A stretch of DNA of 64,000 nucleotides from Herbaspirillum sp. LeCh32-8 (GTDB lineage Bacteria > Pseudomonadota > Gammaproteobacteria > Burkholderiales > Burkholderiaceae_D): positions 139,792 to 203,791 of the forward strand of contig NZ_JAGIPZ010000001.1 of the NCBI RefSeq assembly GCF_017814915.1, written 5' to 3'. The position numbers and the translations under genes were made by a program. The notes under the pieces were generated by a model. That model worked only from the letters and a program-made list of their open reading frames with translations. It was not told the DNA's origin and made no database searches. Positions within the stretch are counted from its first letter, which is position 1; every line of letters starts with the position of its first letter. Shown piece after piece: positions 26,877 to 35,303 of the stretch.

Positions 26877-27818
26877 ATGAATCTTCATCAATTCCGTTTC
26901 GTGCGCGAAGCGGTACGCCAGAATTTCAACCTGACCGAGGCCGCCAAGGCGCTCTACACCTCCCAACCGGGCGTCTCCAAGGCCATCATCGAGCTGGAAG
27001 AAGAGCTTGGCGTCGACATCTTCACCCGTCATGGCAAGCGTATCCGCGGCCTGACCGAGCCGGGCCGGGCAGTGTTGCGCTCGGTGGAGCTGATCATGCA
27101 GGAGGTCGATGGCCTGAAGCGCATCGGCAAGGAATTTGCGGCCCACGACAGCGGCAGCTTCACCATCGCCACCACCCACACCCAGGCGCGCTACGCCCTG
27201 CCCAAGGTAGTGCAGGCATTCACGCAAAAGTTTCCCAAGGTGCACCTGTCCTTGCTGCAGGGCAATCCCAAGCAGATCACCGAGATGGTGCGCAACGACC
27301 AGGCCGACATCGCCATCGCCACCGAGGCGCTGGCCTCCGGCGAAGGGCTGGTCTCGCTGCCGTGCTACCAGTGGGAGCACGTGGTGGTGGTGCCGCCCGA
27401 GCATCCGTTGCTGCAGTCCAAGAGCCTGACGCTGGAAGAAATCGCCGCCTATCCGCTGATCACCTACGACTCGGCCTTCAGCGGCCGCAGCAAGATCGAC
27501 CACGCATTCCAGCTGCGCCACCTGAAGCCGGACGTGGTGCTGGAGGCGATCGATGCCGACGTCATCAAGACCTACGTCGAGCTGGGCATGGGCGTGGGCA
27601 TCATCGCCGGCATCGCCTTCGACGCCGAGCGCGACCGCGGCCTGCGCTCGATCCCGGCCGGCCACCTGTTCGGCACCAATGTCTCGCGCGTGGCCTTGAA
27701 GCAGGGCGCCTACCTGCGCGGCTATGTCTATACCTTCATCGAGTTGCTGACGCCGACGCTGAACCGCAAGCTGATCTCGCAGGTGATGGAAGGCGAGAAG
27801 GACATGTATGAGCTGTAA
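26877..27818 (+). CDS. cysB: LysR-type regulator CysB
   Basis: 313 aa. The N-terminal winged HTH has the CysB sequence MNLHQFRFVREAVRQNFNLT with recognition region TSQPGVSKAIIELEEELG. The effector domain (about 90-300) includes TTHTQARYALPKVV, where CysB binds inducer (N-acetylserine) or sulfate, and GMGVGIIAGIAFD. It is divergent from the sulfate-assimilation operon, its expected target. The start has a GAGGG upstream. Confidence 0.93.
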   Translation: MNLHQFRFVREAVRQNFNLTEAAKALYTSQPGVSKAIIELEEELGVDIFTRHGKRIRGLTEPGRAVLRSVELIMQEVDGLKRIGKEFAAHDSGSFTIATTHTQARYALPKVVQAFTQKFPKVHLSLLQGNPKQITEMVRNDQADIAIATEALASGEGLVSLPCYQWEHVVVVPPEHPLLQSKSLTLEEIAAYPLITYDSAFSGRSKIDHAFQLRHLKPDVVLEAIDADVIKTYVELGMGVGIIAGIAFDAERDRGLRSIPAGHLFGTNVSRVALKQGAYLRGYVYTFIELLTPTLNRKLISQVMEGEKDMYEL

Positions 27819-27839
27819 GGCCCGTTGTCCCATGGCCCA

Positions 27840-29741
27840 ATGCGGGAGCCGGCCGTGAAGCGGGTGCTGGCCAGCGTGCACGGCCATACCCGGCGCCATG
27901 CGCGCCGCCTGTGGCTGCAGTACGGCATCCTGTGGACCGGTGCGGTGCTTACCGGCCTGGTGGCGGTGTTCTATGCGCGCCTGATCGATTTCGGTTTCGA
28001 TCTGTTTCGCCGGATGCAGGGCGAATATCGCCTGTTGCCGCTGGTGTTGACGCCGGCGGCCGGCGCGCTGTGCGTCTGGCTGACGCGCAAGTATTTTCCC
28101 GGCGCCGAAGGCAGCGGCATCCCGCAGGTGATCGCCTCGCTGGGCGAGCAGGGCGAGCGCACCTCGCGCCTGGCGGCGGCGCTGCTGACGCTGCGCATTG
28201 TCGTGGGCAAGATCGGGCTGTCGTTCCTGGCCATCCTCTCCGGTTTCACCATCGGTCGCGAAGGCCCGACCGTGCAGGTCGGGGCGGCGCTGATGTACAA
28301 CATGCGCCGCTTCTACCCCCGACCCAGCGCCATTCTCGAGAAGCGCCTGATCCTGGCCGGCGCCGCCGCAGGCCTGGCGGCGGCCTTCAATACCCCGCTG
28401 GCGGGCATCGTGTTCGCCATCGAGGAGCTGTCGCGCAGCTTCGAGCAGCGCGCCAGCGGCGTGGTGATCACCACCATCATCTTCGCCGGCGTGGTGGCGC
28501 TGGGCCTCACCGGCAACTACACCTATTTCGGCACCATCACCGCGGGCTCCGACAGCGCGCGCGAAGTGATCGTCTCGGTGATCCTGTGCGGCCTGCTCAT
28601 GGGCGCGGCCGGCGGCAGCTTCTGCTGGTTGCTGCTCAACACGCCCAAGTGGATCCCGGCGCCGCTGCTGAACCTGCGCAGCCAGCGTCCGGTGGCGTTC
28701 GGCGCCTTGTGCGGCCTGCTGGTGGCGGTGATCGGCGTGACGGCCGGCGGCGCCACCTTCGGCAGTGGCTATGTCGAGGCCAAGGGCCTGCTGACCGGCC
28801 AGCAGGAACTGTCGGGCATGTATCCGCTGGCCAAGCTGGCCTCGATGGTCGGCTCCTACCTGCCGGGCATCCCGGGCGGCATCTTCGCGCCGTCGCTGTC
28901 CATCGGCGCCGGTTTCGGCAACCTGCTGCACATGCTGTTCGGCGATATCTCGCTGCAGGTGCTGATCGCGCTGGCGATGGTCGGGTACCTGGCGGCAGTG
29001 ACGCAGTCGCCGATCACTTCCTTCGTGATCGTGATGGAAATGATCAACGGCCACGCGCTGGTGATCTCGCTGATGGCGACGGCCTTGCTGGCCAGCCGGG
29101 TCTCGCGCTTCTTCGCGCCGCCGCTGTACGAGGCGCTGTCGGAGCGTTATGCGCATGGCGGCCACAAGCCGCAGCCGGCGCAAGCGGATCCCGTTCCAGA
29201 GTCCGGGCCGGTTGAGCACGCTGCGGCATCGGCATCAACGATGGCATCAACGACGGCCGCGCCGGCGGAAGTGCCGGGGCAGTCCGCCGCCGACGTGAAG
29301 GTCGAGATTGATCGCGGGCCCGAGCCCGAGCCGCTGCAGCAAGTGCAGCCGGCCCCCGAACAGCCGGACGTCGCGGAGCCATCGGCCGTTCAGCAGCAGG
29401 CCGCCGATGCCCAGCAAGCGGCGCCGTTAGCAGATGAAGCGGCTGCCCCAACGCCCAAGGCCAAGTCGCGCCCGGCGCGCAAGCGCGCGGTGGCGGTGTT
29501 TGAAGATCCGGCCGTTACCACGGAGCGCGCGCCCCCTCAGGCGGTCGAGCCTGAACCGGCCGCCTTGCCCGAGGCGGCAGTCGTCCCGGAGCTGCAAGCC
29601 CCGGTGGAGCCGCAGCCAGCACCGTCAGAACAGGCCGAGCCCCAAGCCGAGCCCGCAGTGTCGGCAGCGCAGGAAGCAGCCGAAGCGCCGAAGAAATCCA
29701 AGCGCAGCTATCGCCAGACCGATTTGTTCGACGGGATGTAA
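27840..29741 (+). CDS. clcB: ClC-type chloride channel/transporter with long disordered C-terminal tail
   Basis: 633 aa. The membrane part (about 1-440) has all ClC signatures: GSGIPQV (selectivity Ser), GREGPTVQVG (gating Glu) and AFNTPLAGIVFAIEEL (proton-pathway Glu region). No CBS domains are present. The tail (about 440-633) is Pro/Ala/Glu/Gln-rich and disordered, ending in a basic stretch and YRQTDLFDGM. The start is uncertain: in-frame TTG 27825, ATG 27840 and GTG 27855 (with GGGAG upstream) are all possible. ClcB rather than ClcA is tentative. Confidence 0.88.
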   Translation: MREPAVKRVLASVHGHTRRHARRLWLQYGILWTGAVLTGLVAVFYARLIDFGFDLFRRMQGEYRLLPLVLTPAAGALCVWLTRKYFPGAEGSGIPQVIASLGEQGERTSRLAAALLTLRIVVGKIGLSFLAILSGFTIGREGPTVQVGAALMYNMRRFYPRPSAILEKRLILAGAAAGLAAAFNTPLAGIVFAIEELSRSFEQRASGVVITTIIFAGVVALGLTGNYTYFGTITAGSDSAREVIVSVILCGLLMGAAGGSFCWLLLNTPKWIPAPLLNLRSQRPVAFGALCGLLVAVIGVTAGGATFGSGYVEAKGLLTGQQELSGMYPLAKLASMVGSYLPGIPGGIFAPSLSIGAGFGNLLHMLFGDISLQVLIALAMVGYLAAVTQSPITSFVIVMEMINGHALVISLMATALLASRVSRFFAPPLYEALSERYAHGGHKPQPAQADPVPESGPVEHAAASASTMASTTAAPAEVPGQSAADVKVEIDRGPEPEPLQQVQPAPEQPDVAEPSAVQQQAADAQQAAPLADEAAAPTPKAKSRPARKRAVAVFEDPAVTTERAPPQAVEPEPAALPEAAVVPELQAPVEPQPAPSEQAEPQAEPAVSAAQEAAEAPKKSKRSYRQTDLFDGM

Positions 29742-29800
29742 GGACGGCCGGAAAGAGACGGAGACGCGCCCGGGCGCACGTCAGAATGAAGGCGGCAAAG

Positions 29801-29836
29801 AAAAACGGCCGGGTCTGTGAAGACCCGGCCGTTTTT
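29801..29836. terminator. Bidirectional terminator between clcB and cheA
   Basis: A perfect 16-bp stem from AAAAACGGCCGGGTCT to its complement ending GTTTTT, with a 4-nt loop. A-run and T-run on either side let it work in both directions, as expected between convergent genes. Confidence 0.93.
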
Positions 29837-29867
29837 CATGGCCCGAAGGCAGGACGGAGGACGCCGG

Positions 29868-31763
29868 TCAGACCTGCGCCACTGCGGCGCGCTCGGTGTC
29901 GCGGCAGTTGTCCAGCAGGAAGGACAGGCCCACCACCAGCACCAGTTCGCCCTCGGCGGAGCGCGCAGTGCCGGTGATGCCGTTGGTGTGGATCGCGGTC
30001 AGCGGCTTGATCACCAGGTCGGCCGTGCCTTCCACCGACTGCACCCCGAGGATGTAGGGATGGGGAACGGCCATGACGATGCCCACGCGCTCGTTGCCCG
30101 GCTCATAGCCCAGCACGCCGGCCAGCGAATGCACCGGCAGCGGACGACCCTGGTCGCGCAGCACCGGGGCGCCGCCGACTTCGTCGAAGTTCTCCGGCAG
30201 CTCGACCACGCGCTCCACCACCGCCATCGGCAGGGCCAGCGGGGCGCCGGCGCAACGCACCAGCATGGTCGGGATGATGGACAGTTCGATCGGCAGGCGG
30301 ATCGAGAATTTGGTGCCCTTGCCGATGGTGGAGTCGATGCGGATGGTGCCGCGGTGCTTTTCCACTGCGGTCTTCACCACGTCCATGCCGACGCCGCGGC
30401 CGGACACGCTGGACGCCACTTCCTTGGTCGAGAAGCCGGGCAGGAACACCAGCTGCAGCGCCTCGTCGGTGGTCAGCGCCTGGTGCTCGTTGATCAGGCC
30501 CTTGGCCAGCGCCTTGTTGCGCAGCATGTCGGGGTCCATGCCCTTGCCGTCGTCGAACACCTCGATCATCACGCTGCTGCCGGCTTGCCAGGCGTGCAGG
30601 GAGATGGTGGACTTGGTCGGCTTGCCGGCCGCGACGCGGTCGACTTCGATGCCGTGGTCCAGCGAGTTGCGCAGCATGTGCACCAGCGGGTCGTAGAGGC
30701 TGTCCACGACCACGCGGTCGACTTCGGTCTCGGCGCCGGTGATGACCAGGTCCACGTCCTTGCCGAGATCCTTGGCCAGTTCGCGCACCAGTCGCGGGAA
30801 TTTCTGGAACAGGCGGCCGACCGGCTGCATGCGGGTCGACAGCGTGGCGCGCTGCAGTTCGCTGGAGTAGCGCGAGGCGCGACCCAGCGTTTCGGCCAGC
30901 GTCGACATCAGCGCGGCGGCGGTGCCTTCGAATTTGAACTGCTGCAGTTTCTCCAGCAGCACGGAGGCCTGGTTGGCGGCCTGCACCGATTCGCCGGCCA
31001 CTTCCAGCAGCGCGTCCAGCTTGCCGGCATCGATACGGATGCTTTCTTCCTTGGCGGCATCCGTGGCGCGGCGGTTGTGTTGCCCGCCGCCTCCGGCGGC
31101 AGGTTTGTCGCCGGCCTCGGCGGCGGGCGCAGCGGCGGCGGGTGCGGCCGCTGCCGGGGTTGCGGCGGCGGTTGCGGCAGCCGGGGCGGACGCAGCCGCA
31201 GCGGCGCCGGTCTCGTTGCCGGTCACGGCGTTGTACATCGATTCCCAATCTAGCTGGCCGTCCTTCATGACGCTGGCGCCATTGGCCGGGGCATTGCCCG
31301 CAGCGGCGGGGGCAGCAGCGGCTGGAGCAGGCGCAGCTGCGGGAGCAGGAGCGGCGGCGGCCGGTGCGGCATCGGTCTTGCCTTCGATGGCCTGGGTCAG
31401 GATGCCTTCCAGTTCCGGCGGCATCGAGGCCAGGCTGTCGGGCGCGGCGCCGTTGGACAGTTCGTTCAGCTGGTCGGCGACGAAGCCGCTGGCTTGCAGT
31501 GCGGCTTCAATGGCCAGCGGCGTGACCGGGGCCTTGCCGGTGCGCAGCGCATCGAACAGGTTTTCGGTCAGGTGGCAGGCCGACACCATGGCGGGCAGGT
31601 TGACGAAACCGGCGCCGCCCTTGATGGTGTGGAATGCGCGGAACACCGCATTCAGGATTTCCAGATCGTCAGGATGTCGTTCGAGCGTCAGCAGATGCTC
31701 TTCCACGTTGGAGGCCAGCTCCAACGCTTCAACGACAAAATCCTTGAGCATTTCGTCATCCAT
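29868..31763 (-). CDS. cheA: Chemotaxis histidine kinase CheA
   Basis: 631 aa. Domains in order: HPt (1-130, phosphorylated His45 in FHTIKGG); an Ala/Pro-rich linker (about 130-240) interrupted by GQLDWESMYNAVTGNE where a P2 domain would usually be; dimerisation (about 245-310); HATPase (N-box HMLRNSLDHGIE, G-boxes DDGKGMD and GRGVGMDVV); and a C-terminal CheW-like regulatory domain. It overlaps the cheZ stop by one base (TAATG). No cheW, cheY or receptor gene is adjacent. Confidence 0.92.
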   Translation of the reverse strand: MDDEMLKDFVVEALELASNVEEHLLTLERHPDDLEILNAVFRAFHTIKGGAGFVNLPAMVSACHLTENLFDALRTGKAPVTPLAIEAALQASGFVADQLNELSNGAAPDSLASMPPELEGILTQAIEGKTDAAPAAAAPAPAAAPAPAAAAPAAAGNAPANGASVMKDGQLDWESMYNAVTGNETGAAAAASAPAAATAAATPAAAAPAAAAPAAEAGDKPAAGGGGQHNRRATDAAKEESIRIDAGKLDALLEVAGESVQAANQASVLLEKLQQFKFEGTAAALMSTLAETLGRASRYSSELQRATLSTRMQPVGRLFQKFPRLVRELAKDLGKDVDLVITGAETEVDRVVVDSLYDPLVHMLRNSLDHGIEVDRVAAGKPTKSTISLHAWQAGSSVMIEVFDDGKGMDPDMLRNKALAKGLINEHQALTTDEALQLVFLPGFSTKEVASSVSGRGVGMDVVKTAVEKHRGTIRIDSTIGKGTKFSIRLPIELSIIPTMLVRCAGAPLALPMAVVERVVELPENFDEVGGAPVLRDQGRPLPVHSLAGVLGYEPGNERVGIVMAVPHPYILGVQSVEGTADLVIKPLTAIHTNGITGTARSAEGELVLVVGLSFLLDNCRDTERAAVAQV

Positions 31764-32488
31764 TAGAACCCCAGGCTATCGAGTAAGTCGTCCACGTCAT
31801 TTTGACCCATGGCCGTGCCGGGAGCGGCAGGGCCGTTGAGCAGGGTAACCGGCTTTTCGGCTTCGATCTGGGCGCGCACTTCGGCCGGCGCATTGTCGCG
31901 CAGCAGTTGCGCCAGTTCGCGCTCGGCGGTGGCGGTGATGCCCACGATCTTCTTGATCAGCTGGCCGGTGATGTCCTGGAAGTCCTGGGCCATCATGATT
32001 TCCAGCATGCGGGCCTTTTCGGCGTCGGTCGACTCGATCACCGAGGCGGAGAACTTTTGCGAGTCGCCGGCCAGTTGCTTGAATTCGTCGATGTTCATCT
32101 GGCCCGCGTACAGCTTGGTCCAGCGATCGTTGATGTTCTTGGCCTGCTCCTGCAGGCGATCCTGGGCCGGCATGCCGGAGTCCAGTGCGTTGAGCACCTT
32201 GTTGGCGGCCTGCTCGGTGAGGGTGGCGACGTGCTCCAGGCGATTTTGCGCATCGCCGATCTGGGTGGCCACGTCGGTCAGCGAGCGGTCGTAGCCCAGT
32301 TCGCGCATCGAGTCGTGCAGCAGACGCACGATGCCGCCCAGGCGCTCGTACATCGGCTTGTCCGACTGATCACCCTCGTCGGCGGGTTGCTCCTGGCCGG
32401 CCGGGGCATCGGCCCCGGGCGTCATCGCCGGCAGTGTCTGCGCGGAAATTTCGTCAAACAATGCTTCCAAATCAACGTCGTCGCTCAT
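31763..32488 (-). CDS. cheZ: CheY-P phosphatase CheZ
   Basis: 241 aa. The long helical hairpin carries the active-site block MMAQDFQDITGQLIKKI, where Asp172 and Gln176 match the catalytic pair Asp143/Gln147 of E. coli CheZ. The C-terminal peptide DVDDLLDSLGF is the CheY-binding helix. The N-terminal 50 residues are acidic and flexible. GGGGAGA precedes the ATG at 32488. It lies upstream of cheA, so the kinase and the phosphatase for CheY are made from one transcript. Confidence 0.93.
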   Translation of the reverse strand: MSDDVDLEALFDEISAQTLPAMTPGADAPAGQEQPADEGDQSDKPMYERLGGIVRLLHDSMRELGYDRSLTDVATQIGDAQNRLEHVATLTEQAANKVLNALDSGMPAQDRLQEQAKNINDRWTKLYAGQMNIDEFKQLAGDSQKFSASVIESTDAEKARMLEIMMAQDFQDITGQLIKKIVGITATAERELAQLLRDNAPAEVRAQIEAEKPVTLLNGPAAPGTAMGQNDVDDLLDSLGF

Positions 32489-32490
32489 GA

Positions 32491-32914
32491 TTACTGATTC
32501 TCCCCTACAAATTTGGTGCAGTTCTTTACGCCGGGATCACCCGTGGCGATGGATCTGATGAGTCGTTTCCGGGGTGCCGGCTTGCCCTTGGGGCAATAAC
32601 GGCGCGCCAAGCCTGAGTCTGAAGGCCAAGGGCCGCGATTCCGACTGACGGCACGCAATTCGCGCAGCCATTGCGCAAGGCTCCACAATGCCGTTGGGCT
32701 TGAGTATATGGGCCGTGTTGGCCGTCTCATCGGCCAAACAGCGAGTGAAATCCCCCATTTGTTCCCATTTGTACGGCCTCAAGCCCTGTTGAATCCGCAT
32801 GGATCCTGACAGAGCATCAAGCACTTTCCCCGATACATCTTTGCGACGTGGATCGAATTCTAACGAGCTTTTGCTCAAAAGCAATCCTTGCACACCGCAT
32901 GCCTTGATTTTCAT
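32491..32914 (-). other. Atypical stretch upstream of cheZ, possible gene remnant
   Basis: Two overlapping minus-strand open frames cover this stretch: 32537-32914 (starts MKIKACGVQGLLLSKSSLEF) and 32491-32730 in another frame (ends GVKNCTKFVGENQ just before cheZ). Codon use is much less GC-biased than in neighbouring genes. Neither resembles a family I know. A frameshifted remnant, a transferred orphan gene, or simply the cheZ leader are all possible; the sequence does not decide. Confidence 0.3.
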
Positions 32915-32961
32915 CAGCTAACTTGATGCGAACTTGTTACAAAACCATGTCGCGCATACAA

Positions 32962-33214
32962 TTGCGCGGTTTTGGTGCCCGCCGGCGTGCTCTCGCCGGC
33001 AGTTAAACGGGAAACACAACGCCCAAGCAGCTTGCATGTCCGTGCAGGCGATCCGGGTCAAGGTGTGCTGCCCCCGCAACGGTAATCAGGCGCCGGCATT
33101 CGATACGTATCGTTCCGTCTTGCCCGCAATTCATCCCCACGCCACTGTGCGCGCCGCGCGAGCCGCCGCATGGGAAGGCCGATGGAGACGCCTGAAGCCC
33201 GGATACCGGCCAGA
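32962..33214 (+). ncRNA. Cobalamin riboswitch
   Basis: The conserved elements occur in order: GGTGCC (from 32974), GTTAAACGGGAA (33002-33013), GTGCTGCCCCCGCAACGGTAA (ending 33085; the B12 box), GCCACTG (33141-33147), GGGAAGGC (33172-33179) and AGCCCGGATACCGGCC (33196-33211). The peripheral arm at 33085-33140 includes the palindrome CGATACGTATCG. It precedes btuB, so B12 is expected to lower btuB expression. The control mode (translation or termination) is not evident, but no T-run follows. Confidence 0.93.
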
Positions 33215-33274
33215 ACGGGAGGAGGCCCCAGCGGTCGTCCGTGGAATCCGGCTTGCGGGGAGGCAAACCGGAGA

Positions 33275-33298
33275 ATGTCAATGTCAGCCATTTCATGA
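33275..33298 (+). CDS. Possible short leader frame overlapping the btuB start
   Basis: From ATG 33275 (or ATG 33281 in the same frame) a frame of seven or five codons (MSMSAIS) ends at TGA 33296-33298, overlapping the btuB ATG as ATGA. GGAGA at 33270-33274 is well placed for ATG 33281, while btuB itself has no Shine-Dalgarno at a useful distance. This suggests translational coupling of btuB to the leader. It is inferred only from spacing. Confidence 0.4.
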   Translation: MSMSAIS

Positions 33299-35259
33299 AG
33301 TCAAACACTACCCAGCCGCGTCGTCGCACCGGCCAGCCCGCGACCTTGCGCGCCACCTTCACTTTCACCCTGTGCGCCCTGGCCGCGTGGGGGCAGTCCG
33401 CCCACGCCCAGAGCACCGACAACGCGCTGGCGCCGGTGGTGGTGTCGGCCTCGCGCTTTGCCAACGACCCGGCCTTCCCGCCAGTGGCGGCCACCGTCAT
33501 CAGCGCCGAGCAGATCCGCGAAGCCGGCATCGACAACGCCAACGAGGCGATCCGCAAGCTGGGCGGCGTATACGGCCGCCAGAGCACCGCCGGCCCCAAC
33601 GATTTTCCGCTGGACCTGCGCGGCTTCGGCTCCAATGGCGACCTGAACATGGTGGTGCTGGTGGACGGCGTGCGCATTTCCGAAAATGAGCTGACCACGC
33701 CGCTGCTGTCGTCCATTCCCATCGAAACCATCGAACGCATCGAGATCGTGCGCGGCGGCAGCAGCGTGCTGTACGGCGCCGGCGCCACCGGCGGCACCAT
33801 CCAGATCATCACCAGGCGCCCGCAGGCCAACGCCGGCCACGGCAGCATCGTGGGCGAGGTCGGCAGCGACGGCCAGCGCGCCGGTCGCGCCTTCGTCGCG
33901 CGCGGCTGGGACAACATGTCCATCGACGCCAGCTATGCCAAGGCGCACAAGGACGGCTACCGTGACAACAGCCAGTCCAACCAGGAAAACTTCAGCACCA
34001 CCTTGCAATGGTTCACCAGCGACTGGCGTTTCGGCCTGCGCGCGAATCTGGCGCGCGCCGATTACGGCCTGGCCGGCGGCCTGACGCAGGCGAAGTACGA
34101 TGCCAATGCGCGCCAGGCAGATACGCCGCGCGACTACGGCTCCTATGACAACGACAGCATCACCGCTTTCCTGGAGCGCCGCTTCGGCAGCATCGACGTG
34201 GCTGCCGAGTTGTCGCATCGGGAAAAGATCTCCCGCTCCAATTACGTTTCCAGCAGCTACCAGGCGCAGTCGGACATCCGCGGCACCCAGTTCTCGCCGC
34301 GCATCCGCCAGGTGCTGCAGGGGGCGCGCCTGAAGAACGAGTTTATCGCCGGCGTCGACCTGTCCGAATGGAGCAACCACACGACCAACACCTACGGCAA
34401 GACGGACGCTGCCCAGCGTGCCAAGGCCGCCTACCTGCGTGATGAGGTCGAGCTGGATCGCAATGCGCGCATCGCCGCCGGCGTGCGCCGCGAGGTGTTC
34501 AGCCAGAGCAGCGTCTCCGGCGGCTATGGCAAAAACACTGCCGTCAACGCCTGGGATCTGCAGGCGAGCTATGCGCCGTTATCCCTCTTGCGCGCCTTCG
34601 CCAAGGTCGGCCAAAGCTATCGCATGGCGGTGCCCGACGAGAACAACGGCTTCACCACGGACAAGCTGCTCAAGGCGCAGGTCTCGCACGACCTGGAGCT
34701 GGGCGCGACCTGGGGCGGCGTGGACCGCCAGCTGACCGCGCGCTGGTTCCGTCATCGCCTGCGCGATGAGATCTATTACAACCCCTTGACCTTCACCAAC
34801 GTCAACCTGGATCCGACCCGTCATCAGGGCGTAGAGCTGGAAGGGCGCTTGCGCGTGAGTGAAACGGTGGTGCTCAACGCCACCTATCAGCATGTGGACG
34901 CCAAGTTCACCGACGGCGCCAACAGCGGCAAGGAGCTGGTGCTGATTCCCAAGAACACGCTCAATGCGCGGGTTAACTGGAAATCCGGCAATCACAGCGC
35001 GGACGCCGGCGTGCGCTGGGCCGACCGCCAACGCGTAGGCGACGATTTCACCAATGCCTGCACGAAGATGCCGTCCTACACTGCGCTCGACGCCCGCTAT
35101 GCGTTGCGTGTGCAGTCGTGGGAGTTCGCGCTGGTCGGCACCAACCTGGCGGATCGTCGCTACTACTCGCAGGCCTACCGATGCTCGGGCGGCGCCATCT
35201 CGGGTATCTATCCGGAAGACGGACGAGCGGTAAAATTCACCGCCCGCTATGACTTCTGA
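33295..35259 (+). CDS. btuB: TonB-dependent cobalamin receptor
   Basis: 654 aa outer-membrane receptor. A signal peptide (about 1-38, core TFTFTLCALAAWGQSAHA) is followed by a start like a TonB-box region (APVVVSASR), a plug domain (about 60-165; IPIETIERIEIVRGGSSVLYGAGATGGTIQIIT) and a 22-strand-type barrel ending in AVKFTARYDF. The riboswitch upstream and btuCD downstream make cobalamin the substrate. The start at 33295 is preferred; an in-frame GTG at 33241 would add 18 residues. Confidence 0.92.
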   Translation: MKSNTTQPRRRTGQPATLRATFTFTLCALAAWGQSAHAQSTDNALAPVVVSASRFANDPAFPPVAATVISAEQIREAGIDNANEAIRKLGGVYGRQSTAGPNDFPLDLRGFGSNGDLNMVVLVDGVRISENELTTPLLSSIPIETIERIEIVRGGSSVLYGAGATGGTIQIITRRPQANAGHGSIVGEVGSDGQRAGRAFVARGWDNMSIDASYAKAHKDGYRDNSQSNQENFSTTLQWFTSDWRFGLRANLARADYGLAGGLTQAKYDANARQADTPRDYGSYDNDSITAFLERRFGSIDVAAELSHREKISRSNYVSSSYQAQSDIRGTQFSPRIRQVLQGARLKNEFIAGVDLSEWSNHTTNTYGKTDAAQRAKAAYLRDEVELDRNARIAAGVRREVFSQSSVSGGYGKNTAVNAWDLQASYAPLSLLRAFAKVGQSYRMAVPDENNGFTTDKLLKAQVSHDLELGATWGGVDRQLTARWFRHRLRDEIYYNPLTFTNVNLDPTRHQGVELEGRLRVSETVVLNATYQHVDAKFTDGANSGKELVLIPKNTLNARVNWKSGNHSADAGVRWADRQRVGDDFTNACTKMPSYTALDARYALRVQSWEFALVGTNLADRRYYSQAYRCSGGAISGIYPEDGRAVKFTARYDF

Positions 35260-35303
35260 TGCAGCGGCCTTTCTTTTTTTCCTGACATGAGGCCACCCCG
35301 CCG

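Noticed and set aside
26850..29219. 789-codon minus-strand frame opposite cysB and the ClC gene
   Set aside because: His/Arg/Gln-rich shadow composition; the plus strand carries recognisable CysB and ClC proteins.
33217..33241. GTG 33241 as the btuB start after the GGGAGGAGG stretch
   Set aside because: The spacer is about 15 nt and the added residues do not look like a signal peptide; the ATG at 33295 gives a normal one.
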